Assembly: GCF_012273015.1 (NCBI RefSeq)
Contig: NZ_CP050954.1
Coordinates: forward strand, 3,450,001 to 3,514,000
Length of the DNA stretch: 64,000 nucleotides
Direction of reading: 5' to 3'
Source of the DNA: Hymenobacter sp. BT18
Lineage (GTDB): Bacteria > Bacteroidota > Bacteroidia > Cytophagales > Hymenobacteraceae
In this document: positions 59,187 through 64,000 of the stretch, one piece after another
Position numbering within the stretch: the stretch's first letter is position 1
Layout: each line of letters starts with the position of its first letter
Program-made: the position numbers and the translations under genes
Notes under the pieces: generated by a model
Seen by the model: the letters and a program-made list of their open reading frames with translations, nothing else
The model's database searches: none
Told to the model about the DNA's origin: nothing

Positions 59187-60437
59187 ATGTCTCTCCGGAG
59201 AGTTGTTGTGACCGGCCTGGGTGCCATTACCCCGCTCGGTAAAACCGTGCCCACCTACTGGGAAGGCCTTCGGGCGGGTGTAAGCGGGGCCGCCCCCATC
59301 ACCCGTTTCGACGCCAGCAAGTTTAAAACTCGCTTTGCCTGTGAAGTAAAAGGCTATTCCCCCGACGATTATTTTGATCGGAAAGAAGGCCGGAAGATGG
59401 ACCTGTTCACGCAGTTTGCCGTCATTGCCTCCGATGAAGCCATCAAGGATGCTGGCCTGCACGAAGGTGTAAACAAGGACCGCGTGGGCGTTATCTGGGG
59501 CTCGGGCATTGGGGGGCTGAAAACCTTCCAGGACGAGTGCTTCACCTTTGCCAAGGGCGACGGCACCCCGCGCTACAACCCGTTCTTCATTCCGAAGATG
59601 ATTGCCGACTCCTCATCGGGCAATATCTCCATCAAGAACGGATTCCGGGGCCCCAACTTCGTGACTACCTCAGCCTGCGCTTCGTCGTCCGATTCCATTG
59701 TGGCTGCCTATAACTTTCTGCGCCTCGGCATGGCCGACGTGATTGTGACGGGCGGCTCGGAGGCGGCCATTACCGAAGCCGGTGTGGGCGGGTTCAACGC
59801 CCTGAAAGCTATGAGCGAGCGGAACGACGCCCCCGAAACCGGCTCCCGCCCCTACGACAAGGACCGGGACGGGTTTGTGCTGGGTGAAGGCGCTGGTGCG
59901 CTAGTACTGGAAGAGTACGAGCACGCCAAAGCCCGCGGTGCCAAGATCTACGCCGAAATCATCGGCGGCGGCCTGTCGTCGGATGCTTACCACATCACAG
60001 CACCCGACCCCACGGGTGAAGGCGTAGTGCTGGTGATGCAGAACGCCCTGCGCGACGCCGGCATCCGGCCCGACGAGGTGGACTACATCAACACCCATGG
60101 TACCAGCACGCCGCTGGGCGATGGTGCCGAAATTACCGCTATCCAGAAGGTGTTCGGCGAGGCTGCTTACAACCTCAACATCAGCTCCACCAAGAGCATG
60201 ACGGGCCACCTGCTGGGCGGTGCCGGCGGTATTGAGGCGGTAGCCAGCATCATGGCTATGCAGCACGGCATCGTGCCGCCCACCATCAACCACTTCACCG
60301 ACGACCCTGAATTGGATGCCCGCCTGAACTTCACGTTCAACAAGGCCCAGGAACGGGAAATCAACATTGCGGTCAGCAACACCTTCGGGTTTGGGGGGCA
60401 CAATACGTCGGTGGTGTTCAGTAAACTCCGCGACTAA
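59187..60437 (+). CDS. fabF: Beta-ketoacyl-ACP synthase II
   Basis: Elongating condensing enzyme of fatty acid synthesis. 416 residues. Catalytic C164 in TTSACASSSDSI, histidines in NTHGTSTPLGD and SMTGHLLGGAGG. Start ATG 59187 gives MSLRRVVVTGLGAITPLG. Its stop overlaps the rnc start by one base (TAATG). Confidence 0.97.
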   Translation: MSLRRVVVTGLGAITPLGKTVPTYWEGLRAGVSGAAPITRFDASKFKTRFACEVKGYSPDDYFDRKEGRKMDLFTQFAVIASDEAIKDAGLHEGVNKDRVGVIWGSGIGGLKTFQDECFTFAKGDGTPRYNPFFIPKMIADSSSGNISIKNGFRGPNFVTTSACASSSDSIVAAYNFLRLGMADVIVTGGSEAAITEAGVGGFNALKAMSERNDAPETGSRPYDKDRDGFVLGEGAGALVLEEYEHAKARGAKIYAEIIGGGLSSDAYHITAPDPTGEGVVLVMQNALRDAGIRPDEVDYINTHGTSTPLGDGAEITAIQKVFGEAAYNLNISSTKSMTGHLLGGAGGIEAVASIMAMQHGIVPPTINHFTDDPELDARLNFTFNKAQEREINIAVSNTFGFGGHNTSVVFSKLRD

Positions 60438-61186
60438 TGCCGAGGCCCGGTCAGCCCTTGCCGCTTTTCGGCTTTTTTCGCCGGTTGCTGGGGCAGGACC
60501 GGGCTTTTCGGCAGGCCATTGCCACACTCATCGGGCGCACACCCGACAACATTCGCCTGTACCAGCTGGCTTTCACGCACTCCTCGCTGGTACGCCAGCA
60601 GGGGGAACAGGCCCGCCACCAAAGCAACGAGCGGCTGGAGTTCCTCGGCGACGCCGTGCTGGGCACGGTGGTGGCTGAATATCTATTTCAGAAATACCCG
60701 TACGAGCAGGAAGGCTTCCTGACGGAGATGCGCAGCCGCATCGTGAACCGGGAAAGCCTGAACGGACTGGCCCTGAAAATCGGGCTAGACAAGCTGATTC
60801 AGCTGGACGCCACCCAGGGCCGCTCTACTCGGTCGCGCTCCGTGAACGGCAATGCCCTGGAGGCGCTGGTAGGCGCCGTGTACCTCGACCAGGGCTACAA
60901 AGCCGCCCGCAAGTTTGTGCTCAGCCGCCTGATCAAGCCCTTCGTGGATGTGAAGGCCATGACGCAGACAACCACGAACTTCAAGAGCAAGTTGATTGAG
61001 TGGGCCCAGCGCCACGGCAAAGCCATCCGCTACGACCTGCAGGGGGAAGCGCGCCCCGGCGGCGTGATGGAGTTTACCGCTTCTGTGGTGTTGGAGGATG
61101 AAGTAGTAGCTACAGGCATGGGCCTAAGTAAAAAGCAGGCCGAGCAGCTGGCCGCCGAGCGGGCCCTGACGGCGCTGGGGGTATAA
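60437..61186 (+). CDS. rnc: Ribonuclease III
   Basis: Cleaves double-stranded RNA in rRNA and mRNA processing. 249 residues. Signature ERLEFLGDAVLG (65-76) with catalytic acids, second acid pair in ALEALVGAVYLDQG, and a C-terminal dsRNA-binding domain (about 170-245, ending KKQAEQLAAERAL). Translationally coupled to fabF. The many long hairpins in this window would be possible substrates. Confidence 0.97.
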   Translation: MPRPGQPLPLFGFFRRLLGQDRAFRQAIATLIGRTPDNIRLYQLAFTHSSLVRQQGEQARHQSNERLEFLGDAVLGTVVAEYLFQKYPYEQEGFLTEMRSRIVNRESLNGLALKIGLDKLIQLDATQGRSTRSRSVNGNALEALVGAVYLDQGYKAARKFVLSRLIKPFVDVKAMTQTTTNFKSKLIEWAQRHGKAIRYDLQGEARPGGVMEFTASVVLEDEVVATGMGLSKKQAEQLAAERALTALGV

Positions 61187-61215
61187 AACCTCAGCGCCTT
61201 CCGCGTAAATCTTCT

Positions 61216-61302
61216 GCGTCCTCTGCGGGCTAAAATCGGTACAACGACTTGCGTCCTCTGCGGGCTAAAATCGGTACGACGACTTTAGCCCGCAGAGGAC
61301 GC
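61216..61302. repeat. 35-bp tandem repeat with an inverted partial third copy
   Basis: Units 61216-61250 and 61251-61285 agree at 34 of 35 bases and contain CGTCCTCTGCGGGC. The segment 61284-61302 is the reverse complement of the start of unit two, so the end can fold into a hairpin. It lies between rnc and nadE. Confidence 0.8.
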
Positions 61303-61374
61303 CGTGTTTATGCCGAGGCAACCCAATCCGGGGAAATGGAGTTGATTTGTAGTGTCAACTACCTACCCCACCTC

Positions 61375-63309
61375 ATGCGAATAGCCGGCGCCGCCCTCAA
61401 CCAAATTCCCTTCGACTGGACCCACAACCTGCGGAACATCCGCGAGGCCATTGAGCAGGCCCAGGCCGCCGGCGTAGAGCTGCTCTGCCTGCCCGAGCTG
61501 TGCCTGACGGGTTACGGCTGTGAAGACCTGTTTCTGAGCGAATGGCTGCCCGAAGCAGCGCTGGAGCACCTGCAGCTGATCCGGCCCTGGACGCAGGGCA
61601 TCTGCGTGGTGGTGGGCCTGCCGGTGCGGCTCAACCACCGCACCTACAACACGGCCGCCGTGCTGCGCGACGGGCAGATCATGGGCTTCGCGGCCAAGCA
61701 GTTTCTGGCCAACGACGGCGTGCACTACGAGCCGCGCTTTTTCCACGCCTGGCCCGCTGGCGAAACAACGAGCGTACTGTGGAAAGGGGAGGAGTGGTCA
61801 CTCGGGGATATGATTTTCGAGCACCAAGGCGTGAAGTTCGGCTTTGAAATCTGTGAGGATGCGTGGCGCCCCGACGACGTGCGCCCCGCCTGCCGCCTTG
61901 TGGACCGGGTGCAGCTGATTGTGAATCCCTCGGCCTCGCACTTTGCCATGAGCAAGACCGACGTGCGCTACCACCTCGTAACGGAGGCTTCCCGCAACTT
62001 CCGCTGCACCTACCTCTACGCCAACCTGCTGGGCAATGAAGCCGGCCGCATCACCTACGACGGTGAAATTCTGGTAGCCCGCCACGGCCATCTGCTGCTG
62101 CGCAATCAGCTCATGAGCTTTAAAGAAGTGGATATGGAGTGCGTGGATGTGGATTTTACTCAGCCCCTTGAACCCGCCGAAACCATCGTTCCACTACCTG
62201 AACCCGATGAATACCGGGAGCTAAACCAGGCGCTGAGCCTAGCTTTGTTCGACTATCTGCGCAAGGCCCGCAGCCGGGGCTTCGTGCTGAGCCTCAGCGG
62301 CGGCGCCGACTCCTGCCTGTGTGCCGTGGCCGTAGCCGAAATGGTGCGGCTGGGCACGACGGAACTAGGTACGGCCGAGTTTATGCGCCGCTCGGGCTGC
62401 TTCACGGCCGAGGAAATAGCGCAGCTGGCCGGCCCCGTGGCCCCGGTGCCCGACCAGAACGCGCCCGGCCCAAAGGATGCTTCCCTGACGGACCCCAGCC
62501 AGCAGCAGAAAACCATTAACCAGCAGCTAATGGCGCGCCTGCTGACCTGCGCCTACCAAGGCACCGTCAATTCCTCCGACGACACTTTCAACTCCGCCAA
62601 AGAACTAGCCGATTCGCTGGGAGCTGTATTCTACAATTGGGAAATTGATGCCGAAGTAACCGGCTACACGGGCAAGATTGAGCAGGCCATTGGCCGGCCG
62701 CTGACCTGGAAAACCGACGACCTGGCGTTGCAAAACATTCAGGCCCGGGTGCGGGCCCCGGCCATCTGGCTCTTGGCCAACGTGCAGAACTGCCTGCTCA
62801 TCACCACCTCCAACCGCTCGGAAGCCAGCGTGGGCTACTGCACCATGGACGGCGACACGGCCGGCTCCATTTCGCCCATTGCGGGCGTGGATAAGGACTT
62901 CGTGAAGAAGTGGCTGCGCTGGGCTGAAACCGAGCTGAACTACCCGGCCCTGCGCCACGTGAACGGCCTGCAGCCCACCGCCGAGCTGCGCCCCTTGGAA
63001 GAAAAGCAAACCGACGAGCGGGACCTGATGCCCTACGTGTTGCTCAACCGCATCGAGCGGCTCGCCTTCTACGACCGGCTCAGTCCGCGCCAGGTGCTGG
63101 CCACGCTGGTGCAGGAAGACCCCGCCGCCGATGCCGAGCAGCTCAAAACTTACGTGAAGCGCTTCTACTCGCTCTGGAGCCGCAACCAGTGGAAGCGTGA
63201 GCGGTACGCCCCCAGCTTCCACCTCGACGACTATAACGTGGACCCGCGCTCCTGGCTGCGCTTCCCTATCCTCAGCGGCGGTTATACTGAGGAGTTGAAT
63301 GCATTATAG
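61375..63309 (+). CDS. nadE: Glutamine-dependent NAD+ synthetase
   Basis: Makes NAD from deamido-NAD using glutamine as nitrogen source. 644 residues in two domains. The nitrilase-type glutaminase domain (1-300) has catalytic E (LPELCLTGYG), K (FAAKQFL) and C (FEICEDAW). The synthetase domain has the P-loop FVLSLSGGADSCL, TSNRSEASVGYCT and a C-terminal tail. ATG 61375 (MRIAGAALNQIPFDW) is chosen as the family start; ATG 61336 is 13 codons upstream. Confidence 0.95.
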   Translation: MRIAGAALNQIPFDWTHNLRNIREAIEQAQAAGVELLCLPELCLTGYGCEDLFLSEWLPEAALEHLQLIRPWTQGICVVVGLPVRLNHRTYNTAAVLRDGQIMGFAAKQFLANDGVHYEPRFFHAWPAGETTSVLWKGEEWSLGDMIFEHQGVKFGFEICEDAWRPDDVRPACRLVDRVQLIVNPSASHFAMSKTDVRYHLVTEASRNFRCTYLYANLLGNEAGRITYDGEILVARHGHLLLRNQLMSFKEVDMECVDVDFTQPLEPAETIVPLPEPDEYRELNQALSLALFDYLRKARSRGFVLSLSGGADSCLCAVAVAEMVRLGTTELGTAEFMRRSGCFTAEEIAQLAGPVAPVPDQNAPGPKDASLTDPSQQQKTINQQLMARLLTCAYQGTVNSSDDTFNSAKELADSLGAVFYNWEIDAEVTGYTGKIEQAIGRPLTWKTDDLALQNIQARVRAPAIWLLANVQNCLLITTSNRSEASVGYCTMDGDTAGSISPIAGVDKDFVKKWLRWAETELNYPALRHVNGLQPTAELRPLEEKQTDERDLMPYVLLNRIERLAFYDRLSPRQVLATLVQEDPAADAEQLKTYVKRFYSLWSRNQWKRERYAPSFHLDDYNVDPRSWLRFPILSGGYTEELNAL

Positions 63310-63390
63310 CAGCTTGCCCGTCGGTATAAGTGGAACTGCGGCGCTTTGCTGAAATAATAAAGCTCATTGCCAATACATTGCGGAATAATT

Positions 63391-63427
63391 GGCCCGGTTA
63401 GCGCAAGTTTTTTGTGCTAACCGGGCC
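63391..63427. terminator. Hairpin after nadE
   Basis: GGCCCGGTTAGC (63391-63402) pairs with GCTAACCGGGCC (63416-63427); the T-run lies in the loop. Likely ends the nadE transcript or marks a processing site. Confidence 0.55.
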
Positions 63428-63509
63428 TAAGCTTGCGTGACCCCAGTGCTTGCGGCAGCAGCCGAAGACTTTTAGGGTCCTTTTCTATTCTTCCGTTTCC
63501 GCTTCACTG

Positions 63510-64000
63510 GTGTACACTCTTCCGCTGCCTGTCGCTACGCATCAGCCTACGCTCTTTGAGCATCCGGCCGTTATTTCCGCTGATGCGGAGTTGGTAGCGC
63601 AGTTGCAAGCGGGTAGCGAAGCAGCATTTCGGACCTTGGTGGAACGATACCAGAACCGCATCTACCGCACGGTGCTGGCCTTGCTACGGTCGCCGGAAGA
63701 GGCGGAAGATGTGGCCCAGGAAGTCTTCGTGGAAGTGTATCAAACCATTGGCCGGTTTCGCGGCGAAGCGGCACTAAGCACTTGGCTTTACCGGCTGGCT
63801 ACCTCGCGCGCCCTGAAACACCGGCGGCGGGCCCAGGCCCGGAAGCGGTTTGCCTTTTTCACCAGCCTGCTGGGCTTCGACAACAAGTTAGTGCCTGAGC
63901 CAGCGGACAATGCCCACCCGCAAGCGCAGCTGGAAGGCCAGCAGCAGGTAGAGCTTCTGCTGGCGCACATTGCCCGCCTGCCCGACCAGCAGCAGGTGGC
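63510..64000 (+). CDS. ECF-type RNA polymerase sigma factor, 3' part missing
   Basis: Runs off the right edge; 163 codons visible from GTG 63510. Region 2 includes AFRTLVERYQNRIYRTVLAL, the SPEEAEDVAQEVFVEVYQTI segment in parts and STWLYRLATSRAL. A charged linker with RRRAQARKRF follows, and region 4 begins HIARLPDQQQVA at the window end. The start is tentative because the frame is open further upstream without an ATG. It is often followed in such genomes by an anti-sigma gene, which would lie outside. Confidence 0.85.
   Translation, partial: MYTLPLPVATHQPTLFEHPAVISADAELVAQLQAGSEAAFRTLVERYQNRIYRTVLALLRSPEEAEDVAQEVFVEVYQTIGRFRGEAALSTWLYRLATSRALKHRRRAQARKRFAFFTSLLGFDNKLVPEPADNAHPQAQLEGQQQVELLLAHIARLPDQQQV

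Overview
The window reads as chromosomal DNA from a Bacteroidota bacterium, most likely Hymenobacter or a close relative. The genus is inferred from gene content, not from any search. Supporting signs are the GC-rich coding sequence, a protein with a gliding-motility/T9SS type B C-terminal domain, an IPExxxVDY-type gene beside pyk and acpP, an atpD-atpC pair away from other ATP synthase genes, few Shine-Dalgarno sites, and TAnnTTTG/TTTG promoters. The best promoters are upstream of rpsT and atpD. Both strands are densely coded. No rRNA, CRISPR array, transposase or phage gene was seen, and the only tRNA is tRNA-Gln(UUG).

Layout. 1-5450: proline synthesis (proB, start of proA), an M28 peptidase lipoprotein, and a pair made of a TPR-AAA+ ATPase and a TPR membrane protein. 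5703-12587: ammonium transporter, ZIP transporter, two small conserved genes, an endonuclease III-like glycosylase, a secreted protein, and a histidine kinase/response regulator pair. 12706-18434: a large T9SS cargo protein, the fossil of a second one, a SpoU-type methyltransferase, a GT-C-like membrane protein and acylphosphatase. 18584-26231: a urate-to-ureidoglycolate gene set (puuD divergent from allB-allC-allE-uraD-uraH) that ends in a CitE-like enzyme of unproven role. 27217-34133: typA, msrB, a DUF3050 protein, an H1-like protein and metG. 34240-39541: pth and rplY separated from prs by three accessory genes (small membrane protein, AlkB-type hydroxylase, stand-alone PKS-type acyltransferase), then tRNA-Gln. 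39819-48534: atpDC, a PLP lyase/synthase, an envelope-protein pair, three PglC/D/E-like glycan genes and ispE. 48553-56520: EamA transporter, LptF/G-like permease, tgt, a GT2 glycosyltransferase, a sigma factor, rsmG, a YheT-like hydrolase and rpsT. 56683-64000: pyk, acpP, fabF, rnc, nadE and a truncated ECF sigma factor.

The clearest functional unit is urate catabolism. PuuD would oxidise urate at the membrane, UraH and UraD would yield S-allantoin, AllB and AllC would open and hydrolyse it, and AllE would release ammonia from ureidoglycine. The CitE-like enzyme lies where a glyoxylate-consuming step would be expected. Other coherent units are acpP-fabF-rnc, the PglC/D/E-like trio and the kinase/regulator pair.

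The most distinctive non-coding feature is a set of intergenic palindromes with related arms (around 399-551, 18456-18549, 20059-20143, 21025-21112, 21922-22014 and 51998-52094). Three of them sit inside the urate operon, and one supplies the stop codon of allC. A separate 63-bp exact direct repeat carries the start codon of the histidine kinase and allows two competing hairpins, which suggests a mobile leader element.
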